A DNA stretch of 64,000 bases from Polyangium sp. 6x1. GTDB lineage: Bacteria > Myxococcota_A > Polyangia > Polyangiales > Polyangiaceae. The notes under the pieces are model-generated. The model was not told the origin of the DNA, made no database searches, and was given only the letters and a program-made list of their open reading frames with translations. The position numbers and the translations under genes were made by a program. The stretch is taken from contig NZ_JARZHH010000001.1 of assembly GCF_029946515.1 (NCBI RefSeq), forward strand, positions 730,821 through 794,820. The letters run 5' to 3'. Shown piece after piece: positions 41,767 to 49,623 of the stretch (positions are counted from its first letter, which is position 1; every line of letters begins with the position of its first letter).

Positions 41767-42720
41767 ATGCACGACTGTCCCCTGCCCTGCCTCGCCGATC
41801 ACGCGCCGCCCAAAGAAGCCTTCGGTGGGTGGCTTTCAGCCGATCGGGCCCCGCTGCCCGCTGCGAACGACGAGGAAGGTGAACGATTGTCGTCGTCGTT
41901 GCCCGAGGTGATCGACGCGCACGTGCACCTGTTCCCCGAGCCGGTGTTCGAGGCGCTCTGGCGGTGGTTCGATCAGTATGGATGGCCGATCCGGTACAAG
42001 CTCCGGGCGCAGGAGGTGGTGCAATTCCTGCTTTCGCGCGGGGTTTCGAGAATCGTGGCGCTGCATTACGCGCACAAGCCGGGGATGGCGCGGGCGCTGA
42101 ACGATTTCGTGGCAGGTCTCTGCCGGGAGGAGCCGCGCATCCTGGGGCTCGCGACGGTGCTGCCCGGGGAGCCGGGCGCGAAGGAGATCCTCGCGGAGGC
42201 GTTCGGGATGGGGCTCCGGGGCGTGAAGCTGCATTGCCACGTGCAATGTTTTTCGCCGGACGAGGAGTCGCTGCACGACGTGTACGAGGCGTGCGTCCGG
42301 GCAAACAAGCCGCTCGTGGTGCACGCGGGGCGGGAGCCGAAGAGCCCGGCCTACAAGTGCGATCCGTACGTGCTCTGCTCGGCCGAGCGGGTGGAGCGGG
42401 TGCTCGCGGAGTATCCGGGTTTGAAGCTCTGCGTGCCGCACCTCGGGGCCGACGAGTTCGACGCGTACGAGCGGCTGCTCGAACGGTACGACAATCTCTG
42501 GCTCGACACGACGATGACGATGGCCGAATACTTCACGGGGCCGCCGCCCGTGCGGCTCCTTCATTGCCGGCCGGAGCGGGTGCTTTACGGGTCGGATTTC
42601 CCGAACGTGCCGTACGCGTGGGACCGGGAGATCAAGCGGCTCGCGGCGCTCGATTTGCGGGAAGATGCGCTCGTGGCGCTCGTCGGGGGGAATGCGAAGA
42701 GGCTGTACGGGTCAGAATAA
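41767..42720 (+). CDS. Amidohydrolase-family metal-dependent hydrolase
   Basis: 317 residues. The metal-site motifs of the amidohydrolase_2 (ACMSD-like) barrel appear in order: DAHVHLF (strand 1), VKLHCHVQ (strand 4), VVHAGRE (strand 5), VPHLGADE (strand 6) and YGSDFPNVPY (strand 8 Asp). The family hydrolyses or decarboxylates small cyclic acids using one Zn2+ or Mn2+. The substrate is not assigned. It is cytoplasmic, although the first ~45 residues are a variable extension. The 3' end overlaps that of the convergent steroid-reductase-like gene by 9 bp. Confidence 0.87.
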   Translation: MHDCPLPCLADHAPPKEAFGGWLSADRAPLPAANDEEGERLSSSLPEVIDAHVHLFPEPVFEALWRWFDQYGWPIRYKLRAQEVVQFLLSRGVSRIVALHYAHKPGMARALNDFVAGLCREEPRILGLATVLPGEPGAKEILAEAFGMGLRGVKLHCHVQCFSPDEESLHDVYEACVRANKPLVVHAGREPKSPAYKCDPYVLCSAERVERVLAEYPGLKLCVPHLGADEFDAYERLLERYDNLWLDTTMTMAEYFTGPPPVRLLHCRPERVLYGSDFPNVPYAWDREIKRLAALDLREDALVALVGGNAKRLYGSE

Positions 42721-43479
42721 GCCCGGGACGAGGGCCTTGCGCTCGGGCGGGTAGTCCGGGAATTTTTCGCGGTACCAGCGGTGGTGGGAGCGCGCGCGCG
42801 GCAAGAGGTTCGCGATCGTCCAGAGCGCGAACGCGAGGCCCGGCAGCGACCAGGTGCAGATCGCAAAGCCGATCCATTCGATGATCTCGCCGAAATAATT
42901 GGGGCAGCTCACCCACCGGTAGAAGCCGCCGCGGGGGATCTTGTAGCCGGTCTCGCCAGGCTTGCGCAGGTGGAGGAGGATCCAGTCCGCCTGCTGGTTG
43001 ATCGCGAATCCCGCGAGGAAGATGGCCGCGCCGAGGAAGAAGCGGGGATCCGAGAGCCAGGCCGAGGCATATCGATCGGGGCCCGCGAAGCCGAAGAGAT
43101 AGCGGCCATTGAGGTAGGCGTTGGTCGAGGTGAACGTGAACCCGAGCGCGGCAATGGCGATCGGCATTCGCTTGGGGCCGCTCTTCAGGCGGAACGGGAA
43201 GATGTAGGCGCGGTGGACGTAATGGAGCTGCCAGAGGAAGAGGAACGCGAGCGAAGCCGGATCCGTGGGGCAGCCGCCGAGGTAATAGCAGGCGAAAAAG
43301 ACGAGAACCGACGGCGACTCCATGAAGAGCCAGCCGAGGCGATTGTGGATCGTGGGGCCCCACGATTTCGTCTCGTGGCGGCCGTACGGCGCGGTGATGA
43401 AGAAGAGGGCCGCGAAGGTCAGGGCCGCGACGGCGAGGAAGCCCCAGAGGAGGTATTGGTAAAACGCGAGCTCGGCCAT
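42712..43479 (-). CDS. Steroid 5-alpha-reductase-like membrane protein
   Basis: 255 residues with 6-7 hydrophobic segments. The C-terminal signature GFYRWVSCPNYFGEIIEWIG carries the N-Y-x-x-E-x-x-E/W motif of 3-oxo-5-alpha-steroid 4-dehydrogenases, which bind NADPH and reduce the C4-C5 double bond; HHRWYREKFPDYPPERKALV is the usual tail. It begins 3 nt after the stop of the 3-beta-HSD-like gene, so the two are translated together. In sterol metabolism these enzymes act in sequence on the A ring, which supports a sterol or steroid role here. Fatty enoyl substrates are an alternative for this superfamily. Confidence 0.88.
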   Translation of the reverse strand: MAELAFYQYLLWGFLAVAALTFAALFFITAPYGRHETKSWGPTIHNRLGWLFMESPSVLVFFACYYLGGCPTDPASLAFLFLWQLHYVHRAYIFPFRLKSGPKRMPIAIAALGFTFTSTNAYLNGRYLFGFAGPDRYASAWLSDPRFFLGAAIFLAGFAINQQADWILLHLRKPGETGYKIPRGGFYRWVSCPNYFGEIIEWIGFAICTWSLPGLAFALWTIANLLPRARSHHRWYREKFPDYPPERKALVPGLF

Positions 43480-43482
43480 GGT

Positions 43483-44463
43483 TCAGCGGGGAAGCATGCC
43501 GGTCTCGCGGAACCATGCATAGGTCGCCTCGAGGGTCTCCTTCGTGGGGCGAGGCGTGAAACCGAGCTCGGTCTCGGCCTTTTTATGGCTCGTGTAGCGG
43601 TGAATGCGGAGCGCGTGCAAGGAGACGCTGTTGAAGAGCGGGTCGGTGCGGAGGAGCTTCGCAATGCCCCCCGCAGCAGGGGCGACGGCGCGCGCGAGCC
43701 ACATGGGCGTCGTGAGGCGCGGCGGGCGGCGGCCCGTGACCTCGCCTGCGACCGTCGCGAGCTCGGCAAAGGTGAGCCAATGGCCCGAGAGGAGGTAGTT
43801 TTCACCACGGCGGCCGCGGGTATCGGCCGCGAGGGCCGCTGCCACGATGTCACGGACGTCGACCCAGGAGAAGCCGCCCTCCACGAGCCCAGGCATGCGG
43901 CCGCGGGCGAGCGATAGAAGGACACGGCCCATGCGCGAGGGCATGTAATCGTGCGGGCCGAGGACGGCCGCGGGATGCAAGACGACAGCGTCGAGGCCTT
44001 TCTCGACGGCCGAGAGGACGACGCGGTGGCCCGCGGCCTTGGAGCGGTCATACGGGGGCTGGCGAGGGTCGGTGATGAGCGGGCGCGTCTCGTCGAGGAC
44101 CTCGGTCGCAGGTTCGGTGGAGAAGGCGTGGATCGAGCTGAAATGCACGAGCCTTCGGACGCCGTGGCGCAGGCACGCGTTCGTGATGTTGCGGACGCCG
44201 TCGACGTTGATGGTCTCGACTTCGGGGTCGACCGACTCGAGCGATATCTTGGCGGCGCAGTGATAGACGAGCTCGGCGCCGCGGATGACGCGATCGACGG
44301 CGTCAGGGTCGCGGACGTCGCCGGAGGTTCGCTCGCAATCGACGCCGTCGAGCGCGCTCGGCCCGTGTCGATAAAGCACCCGCACGCGATGGCCGCGCTC
44401 GACGAGTGCGCGCGTGAGGTTCGCGCCCACGTGCCCCGTGGCCCCAGTAACGACGACGTCCAT
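43483..44463 (-). CDS. NAD-dependent epimerase/3-beta-hydroxysteroid dehydrogenase-like protein
   Basis: 326 residues. Rossmann motif VVTGATGHVGANL at residue ~4, then YHCAAKISLES, catalytic Ser/Tyr/Lys in HFSSIHAFS and PPYDRSKAAGH (Y-x-x-x-K), and LHPAAVLGPHDY. This is an extended SDR of the 3-beta-HSD/isomerase branch, which also includes NSDHL-type sterol C4-decarboxylases. Its coupling with a 5-alpha-reductase-like gene supports a steroid substrate. A ribosome site (GGAGG) and an inverted-repeat promoter candidate (44482-44504) lie just upstream. Confidence 0.88.
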   Translation of the reverse strand: MDVVVTGATGHVGANLTRALVERGHRVRVLYRHGPSALDGVDCERTSGDVRDPDAVDRVIRGAELVYHCAAKISLESVDPEVETINVDGVRNITNACLRHGVRRLVHFSSIHAFSTEPATEVLDETRPLITDPRQPPYDRSKAAGHRVVLSAVEKGLDAVVLHPAAVLGPHDYMPSRMGRVLLSLARGRMPGLVEGGFSWVDVRDIVAAALAADTRGRRGENYLLSGHWLTFAELATVAGEVTGRRPPRLTTPMWLARAVAPAAGGIAKLLRTDPLFNSVSLHALRIHRYTSHKKAETELGFTPRPTKETLEATYAWFRETGMLPR

Positions 44464-44481
44464 GGCTGATCGGTCCTCCGT

Positions 44482-44504
44482 GCGCCCGGCACTATACCGG
44501 GCGC
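44482..44504 (-). promoter_or_regulatory. -10-like element inside a perfect inverted repeat upstream of the steroid gene pair
   Basis: On the minus strand GCGCCCGG, TATAGTG, CCGGGCGC: an 8-bp perfect inverted repeat around a TATAGT hexamer, 19 nt before the start codon at 44463. A repressor dimer bound here would cover the -10 region. The -35 region is not convincing. Confidence 0.4.
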
Positions 44505-44536
44505 GAAGGACACGCCATCCGTTTTTTCGGGAATTC

Positions 44537-44580
44537 GAGCAGCGAAGCTGCTCTGCGAGGCCGCATAGCGACCTCGCCTC
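44537..44580. repeat. Tandem hairpins including a REP-like palindrome (copy A)
   Basis: GAGCAGC-GAA-GCTGCTC (44537-44553) is a perfect 7-bp hairpin. It is followed by CTGCGAGGCCGCATAGCGAC... (44553-44580), which folds GCGAGG...CCTCGC around a CATAGC loop region. The latter matches 48323-48350 at 25 of 28 positions. It lies directly after the STAND gene stop and may end its transcript. Confidence 0.6.
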
Positions 44581-44584
44581 GGGA

Positions 44585-47062
44585 CTAAAGAATGCCGGGG
44601 AACTCAGTGTTGACGTCGTCGATGAGGTCCTGACGACCGATGCGCAGCCAGGCGTCGCGCGACGCGAAGAGGTGCTTCTTGAAGATGTCCGGGTCCGCGG
44701 CGACCTGGGCCAGGCGGTAATGCGTCCAGCCGATCGAGTAATCGTCCGCCAGCGTCGAGAAGAGGCCGAGGGCGGTCTCGTAATGCGACCGGGCCGCGTC
44801 GTGCTCGAACTGCGTGAGCGCGATGTCGCCGAGGCTCTGGATGCAGTTCGCCTCGCCCATCTTCTCGCCGACCTCGCGGAGGAGCGGGAGCGCCGCGAGG
44901 TAGTAAGCGTGCGCGTCCTCGATCTCCGTGCACGCGAGCGCGACGTCGCCGAGGGTCGACAGGCACGTGCCCTCGGCGAGTTTGTCGCCGAGCTCCTTCA
45001 GGATGGGCAGCGCCTTCTGGTAGTGCCCCTCGGCCACGGCGTGCTCGCCGAGCGCGAACGCGATGTCGCCGAGGTTCTGCAGGCACTGCGCCATCGAGAG
45101 GCGATCGCCGAGCTCTTCGAGGAGCGGGCCGACCTCCTGGTAGAGCGCGCGCGCCTCGTCGTACTGCGTGCCCTGGAAGGCGATGTCCGCGATGCCCTTC
45201 ATGCAGGCCGCGCTCGAAGCCTTGTCGCCGAGCTCGTTGTAGATCGGCAGCGCTTCCTTGTACCGAGCGCGCGACTCCTCGTAGTCGTCGCGCAGGGCCG
45301 CGATCTCGGCGAGGTTGCGCAGGCAGTTGGCCTCGCCGAGCTTGTCGCCGATGTGCCGGTAGTACGGCGCGGCGTCCGTGTAGCGAAGCTTCGCCTCGTC
45401 GTACTCGTCGCGCTCGCTCGCGATGTCGCCGAGGCGCATGAGGCACGACGCGATGCTGAGGCCCGCGCGCGCCTGGTGGAAGAGCGGGAGCGCGTCGAGG
45501 TAGCGCGCGCGCGCCTCGTCGACCTCACCACGCGCGAGCGCGATGTCGCCGAGCGCCTGCGTGCAGTCGGCCTCGCCGAGCTTGTCGCCGCCCTCGCGAG
45601 CCGCGTCGCGCGCGCGCTCGACGACGCGCGGCGTGCAGTGGCCCGAGGAGCCGATGAACGTGGCGAGCGCGACGGAGGCGTCGATGCACGCGATGCGATG
45701 CGGGCCGTCGAAGCCGCGCAAGATCATCGCCTCGATGTTGTCGCTGTCCAAAGCGAGGCGCGCCGCGCTCTCGTCGCCAGCAGGCCATCCGACGTTCGGG
45801 CCGTTCGAGAGCGCGAGGCCGGTGTACCGCTGCGTGGCCTTCGCCGACTCCTCGGCGCCGGGGCGCTGCGAGCCGACGATCTCACGCGCGGCGCGGCGCA
45901 AGCGGTAACGCTTCGATGCATCCTGCGCGAGGCCGAGGGCCACGAGCGCGGCGCCCGCGTCGGCGGTGCCCGAGGACGCGAAGGTCGCGAGGTCCTCGGC
46001 GCGGACGCCATTCGGCAGCGCGGCGAAGAGCGGCGCGAGGCGGCGCGCTTCGTCCGAGAGGCGGCCGCTCGCAAGCGCGAGCGCGACGGCGATCTCGATG
46101 GCGCTCGCCGACTCGGGGCCGTCCTCGCGCATGAGGAGCTCGTTCTGCTTCTGGTGCCAGGCGCGGACCGCGAGGTCGAGCGGACCATCACCGGCCGCGC
46201 GCGCAAGCAACGCGAGCGCGAGGGGGTTGCCCGCGGCCTCGGTGAGCGCGAACGAGAGGCCCGGATCGGAGCGGCGTGCGTCGCCGGCGATCGCGAGGAA
46301 CGCTTGCCGCGCGGAGGCCTCGTCGAAAGGTTTGACGGCGGCGACGTGGAAGCCGTCGGGCCGCGCCGCGCTCGAGCGCGACGTGGCGATGACGGCGACG
46401 CCGGGGATGGCCGTGAGCCTCTGGAGGAGGTCGCGCACGTTCGCGGGATCCTTGCCGAGGGGCACGTCGAGATCGTCGAGGACGACGAGGGCCGGCGCGC
46501 GGCGCAGCGTCTCCGCGATGCGATTGACGAGCGGCGCCTCGGGCGTGACGCCGAGCGCGCGGCTGACCTCGACGACAGCAGCTTCGGTGTCGGCTGCCGT
46601 GTCGAGGTGCGCGACGTACCTGCGGCCGCCGAAGCGACGGACGGACGCGTCCGCGTGGAGGAGCGCGAGCGCGAGCGTCGTCTTGCCGAGGCCTGCGTCG
46701 CCGACGAGGAGCACGGGCTCGGGCGCGTCGCGATGGATGTGCGCCGCGAGCTCGGCGAGGAGCGCGTCCCGACCCACGCAGGGTCCTGCGTCGGGCACCG
46801 GCGCTCCGGCGACGCGTTTGTCCTCGGCGAGCAGGTGCTCGTTGCGAGCGACGGCGACGGGATGCGCGCCGGAGAGCTTGTCGAGCAGAACCTTGAGATC
46901 GGCGTTGTCCACGAGGAGCGCGATCTTGCCGGCCCGATCCGCGCCGCGCGCGACGCGCCGGGCGATGGAGCCGAAGTTCTGTGCGACGAACGCTTCGACG
47001 TCTGCGTCTTGAGGCAGGACTTCCGCGAGCAGCCGGTTCAGACCGGCCTTGGTAAGGACCAT
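44585..47062 (-). CDS. STAND NTPase with N-terminal effector-associated domain and C-terminal TPRs
   Basis: 825 residues from ATG 47062; the longer frame to 47212 has no coding character. Residues ~3-70 (LTKAGLNRLLAEVLPQDAD, ALLVDNADLKVLLDKL) resemble an EAD1-type death-fold-like adaptor domain. A linker follows, then an NB-ARC/STAND ATPase: CVGRDALLAELAAHI, Walker A GDAGLGKTT (Lys127), Walker B LVVLDDLD, sensor VAVIATSRS, and GNPLALALLARAAG. From ~490 onward the protein is TPRs (GDIALARGEVDEARARYLDA and about eight similar units). STAND proteins switch on when the repeat domain senses a signal; the EAD then recruits a separate effector with the same domain. That effector is not evident nearby. 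A conflict or suicide-signalling role is inferred. Confidence 0.87.
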   Translation of the reverse strand: MVLTKAGLNRLLAEVLPQDADVEAFVAQNFGSIARRVARGADRAGKIALLVDNADLKVLLDKLSGAHPVAVARNEHLLAEDKRVAGAPVPDAGPCVGRDALLAELAAHIHRDAPEPVLLVGDAGLGKTTLALALLHADASVRRFGGRRYVAHLDTAADTEAAVVEVSRALGVTPEAPLVNRIAETLRRAPALVVLDDLDVPLGKDPANVRDLLQRLTAIPGVAVIATSRSSAARPDGFHVAAVKPFDEASARQAFLAIAGDARRSDPGLSFALTEAAGNPLALALLARAAGDGPLDLAVRAWHQKQNELLMREDGPESASAIEIAVALALASGRLSDEARRLAPLFAALPNGVRAEDLATFASSGTADAGAALVALGLAQDASKRYRLRRAAREIVGSQRPGAEESAKATQRYTGLALSNGPNVGWPAGDESAARLALDSDNIEAMILRGFDGPHRIACIDASVALATFIGSSGHCTPRVVERARDAAREGGDKLGEADCTQALGDIALARGEVDEARARYLDALPLFHQARAGLSIASCLMRLGDIASERDEYDEAKLRYTDAAPYYRHIGDKLGEANCLRNLAEIAALRDDYEESRARYKEALPIYNELGDKASSAACMKGIADIAFQGTQYDEARALYQEVGPLLEELGDRLSMAQCLQNLGDIAFALGEHAVAEGHYQKALPILKELGDKLAEGTCLSTLGDVALACTEIEDAHAYYLAALPLLREVGEKMGEANCIQSLGDIALTQFEHDAARSHYETALGLFSTLADDYSIGWTHYRLAQVAADPDIFKKHLFASRDAWLRIGRQDLIDDVNTEFPGIL

Positions 47063-47269
47063 ACCCGGCAGTTTCACCCCGAGACGCACGCGGGTACAAG
47101 ATCGGTTGCGTTCCGGTCGAGCCTCGAAGCGCTGTTTGGAGGCCGGCCCGCGGAGGGACCACGCATCGCGCTGCCAAAGGCTCGCTCCTCTCGGTTCTGC
47201 CCGCTTGGCCATCTTCCGTCGTCACGTAGTCCCCAGCACAACGAGTGCGCATGGAGGAGTCACCCCTAC

Positions 47270-47281
47270 CGTCACGTGACG
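47270..47281. promoter_or_regulatory. 12-bp perfect palindrome CGTCACGTGACG in a divergent gap
   Basis: It sits in the 444-bp gap 47063-47506 between the divergent STAND and crotonase genes. A related half (GTCACGTAG) lies at 47221. Palindromes of this kind are typical operator sites, but no regulator is encoded adjacent. Nothing else was recognised in the gap. Confidence 0.3.
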
Positions 47282-47506
47282 TCGCGAACGTGGAAGATCG
47301 GCCCGGTCGATCGTCGTTTCCGTGCACGAGTCGCGCACTTGCGCTCGACAAGGAGCGCGCGGGTGTCACACTCCAACTCGTCGCGCGCGTGCCGGTCCGC
47401 CCCCCCCAACCGGTGCGCTGCGCGACTTTTTTTTGCCCTCACGGCAACCCGCGTCGGCCGCTCGTCCGGTCTTCCCACCGAGGCCGCGTCCTGGTAACGC
47501 GGCGCC

Positions 47507-48301
47507 ATGACGGAGACCGACCTCGTCCTCGTGGAGCGGACCGGCACGATCGCGACGCTCACGATCAACCGGCCTACCAAGCTGAACGCGCTGAACGCGC
47601 ACCTCGTTGCGGAGCTCGCGCGGGCGTTCGAGGCGCTCGCGGCCGCGGGCGACGGAGAGGACGCCGTGCGCGCGGCGATCCTCACGGGCGCGGGCAAGGC
47701 GTTCGTGGCAGGCGCGGACATCGGGGAGATGGCGGAGATGACGCCGGTGGCCGCGAAGCGGTTCGCCGATGCGGGGCAGCGGCTGTGTCATCGGATCGAG
47801 GCGCTGCCGTTCCCGGTGATCGCCGCGGTGAACGGGTTCGCCCTCGGCGGAGGCTCCGAGCTCGCGCTGGCATGCGACTTCATCTATGCGGCCGAGGGCG
47901 CGAAGCTCGGGCTGCCCGAGGTGACGCTCGGCGTGATGCCGGGGTTCGGCGGGACGCAGCGGCTGCTCAGGCGCGTGGGCGCGGCGCGGGCGCGGGAGCT
48001 CGTGTTCACGGGCGACATGGTGACCGCGGAGCAAGCGCTCGCGATCGGGCTCGTGAACGCGGTGCATCCGGCGGCGGAGCTTTTGAGCCGGGCGAAGGAC
48101 ACCGCGCTGAAGATCGCGTCGCGCGGGCCGCTCGCGGTGGCCGCGGCGAAGCGTGTGATGCTGCACGGCGAGGGGGTCGACCTCGCGTCGGCGTGCGAGC
48201 ACGAGGCGCAAGCATTCGCGGGGCTGTTCGGTTCGGAGGATCAGCGCGAAGGGATGAAGGCGTTCCTCGCGAAGACGAAGCCGACGTTCGTCGGGCGCTA
48301 G
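47507..48301 (+). CDS. Enoyl-CoA hydratase (crotonase family)
   Basis: 264 residues. Crotonase marks: TLTINRPTKLNALNAHLV, an oxyanion segment GAGKAFVAGADIGEM, and GFALGGGSELALACDFIYA, followed by PEVTLGVMPGFGGTQRL, which carries the second catalytic Glu. Both catalytic acids (in GGGSELA and LPEVTLG) are present, so it should hydrate trans-2-enoyl-CoA to 3-hydroxyacyl-CoA. It converges with the 3-hydroxyacyl-CoA dehydrogenase gene, whose product would oxidise that 3-hydroxyacyl-CoA; together they cover two consecutive steps of beta-oxidation or butanoyl-CoA metabolism. Confidence 0.93.
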   Translation: MTETDLVLVERTGTIATLTINRPTKLNALNAHLVAELARAFEALAAAGDGEDAVRAAILTGAGKAFVAGADIGEMAEMTPVAAKRFADAGQRLCHRIEALPFPVIAAVNGFALGGGSELALACDFIYAAEGAKLGLPEVTLGVMPGFGGTQRLLRRVGAARARELVFTGDMVTAEQALAIGLVNAVHPAAELLSRAKDTALKIASRGPLAVAAAKRVMLHGEGVDLASACEHEAQAFAGLFGSEDQREGMKAFLAKTKPTFVGR

Positions 48302-48322
48302 CGCGAGTGCGACTCGATCGCG

Positions 48323-48408
48323 CTGCGAGGTCGCGTAGCGAGCTCGCCTCTAGGGGGTGAATCGGCCGGGCTAAGCCTCGGCCGAGAGGGGGACGCGAGG
48401 CGTCCCCC
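48323..48408. repeat. REP-like palindrome (copy B) plus two strong hairpins between convergent genes
   Basis: CTGCGAGGTCGCGTAGCGAG... (48323-48350) is the second copy of the element at 44553-44580. It is followed by a hairpin at 48362-48385 (TCGGCC...GGCCGA) and a perfect 9-bp hairpin GGGGGACGC-GAG-GCGTCCCCC (48388-48408). The cluster fills the 113-bp gap between convergent genes and probably stops transcription both ways, although no U-run follows. Confidence 0.6.
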
Positions 48409-48414
48409 ACGGGA

Positions 48415-49311
48415 CTAACGCGCGAAGCTGTTTTTCGTTCGCTGGCCCTTCTCGTCGTACACGTAGAACCCGCGGCCGCTCTTCTTGCCGAGCCAGCCGG
48501 CGGCGACGAGGTTCCGGAGCAGCGCGGCGGGGCGGTACTTGTCCTCGCCGAGGTCCTTGTGGAGCACCTCCGCGATCGCGAGGACGGTGTCGAGGCCGAT
48601 GAGGTCGGCGAGCTCGAGCGGGCCCATCGGGTGGTTCAGGCCGAGCTTCGCGCCCGTGTCGATGTCCTCGGGGCTGCCCACGCCCTCCTGCAAGGTGAAG
48701 CACGCCTCGTTGAGGAACGGGATCAACATGCGGTTGACCAGGAAGCCCGGTCGATCCTCGGAGGTGATCACGGTCTTGCCGAGACGAACCGACAGCTCGT
48801 GGACGAGCGCGTAGGTCTCGGGCGAGGTCTGCACGCCACGCACGATCTCCACGAGCTTCATGAGCGGCACGGGGTTCATGAAGTGCATGCCGATGACCCG
48901 CTCGGGCCGCGAGGTCGCTGCCGCGAGGCGCGTGATCGAGATCGACGAGGTGTTCGACGCGAGGATCGCGCCGGGCGCGAGCGCGGCGTCGGCCTTGCGG
49001 AAGAGGTCGATCTTGAGGTCGACGTTCTCCGTCGCGGCCTCGACGGCGAGCTCGACGGACGCGAAGGGGGCCATGCTGCCGGCAGGGACGATGCGATCGA
49101 GCAATGCGCGATGATCGTCCGCCGACATCTTCCCCTTCTCTACGAGCTTTCCGAGGATACCGCCGATCAGCGACTTGCCCTTGTCTGCGATTTCCTGGGA
49201 TGCGTCGCAGAGGACGACCTCGATCCCGGCCGCCGCGGCGACCTGCGCGATGCCGCGGCCCATCTGGCCCGCGCCGATGACACCAATCCGTTTCACGGAG
49301 GAAGCGTTCAT
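48415..49311 (-). CDS. 3-hydroxyacyl-CoA (3-hydroxybutyryl-CoA) dehydrogenase
   Basis: 298 residues from ATG 49311. An NAD site RIGVIGAGQMGRGIAQVAAA is at the N-terminus. The catalytic His/Glu pair is in GMHFMNPVPLMKLVEIV, with NTSSISITRLA before it. The C-terminal domain has RPGFLVNRMLIPFLNEA and LGLNHPMGPLELADLIGLD, characteristic of the short-chain HBDH/FadB-type dehydrogenases. The length is typical. It oxidises (S)-3-hydroxyacyl-CoA with NAD(P). The same frame stays open upstream through the whole antisense of the giant TPR gene, but that extension is not coding. The 312-bp divergent gap 49312-49623 holds no recognised gene. Confidence 0.95.
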   Translation of the reverse strand: MNASSVKRIGVIGAGQMGRGIAQVAAAAGIEVVLCDASQEIADKGKSLIGGILGKLVEKGKMSADDHRALLDRIVPAGSMAPFASVELAVEAATENVDLKIDLFRKADAALAPGAILASNTSSISITRLAAATSRPERVIGMHFMNPVPLMKLVEIVRGVQTSPETYALVHELSVRLGKTVITSEDRPGFLVNRMLIPFLNEACFTLQEGVGSPEDIDTGAKLGLNHPMGPLELADLIGLDTVLAIAEVLHKDLGEDKYRPAALLRNLVAAGWLGKKSGRGFYVYDEKGQRTKNSFAR

Positions 49312-49623
49312 GGGGCCGCTTGATAACCCAAGGTGCGGCCGCGTGGAACGGCCCGAGGACACGCCAGGAGAGGACGGGGGCTTTCCCGCGGGTTTGCCGC
49401 GCCGCGAGCGGACGGCCGGACCGGGATGGAAACGCTGCCTTGAAACGCCGGTCGAATGCAGCGTAGAGTCGGCTCGCGTCAAATAAATCCGAGGATCCTT
49501 CTCTCGAGACGCATGGCGGGAGAAGGACGAGCTGTCTGGTCCAAAGTGCCCGCGTTGCACGTCGAGGTGCAGCGTCGGGTGACCGGATGATCGTGTCGTT
49601 GAGCTTCGCCGACCGGGGTAACG

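Noticed and set aside
47063..47212. 50-residue N-terminal extension of the STAND protein
   Set aside because: Arg-rich with poor codon use; the EAD-like domain begins right after the ATG at 47062.
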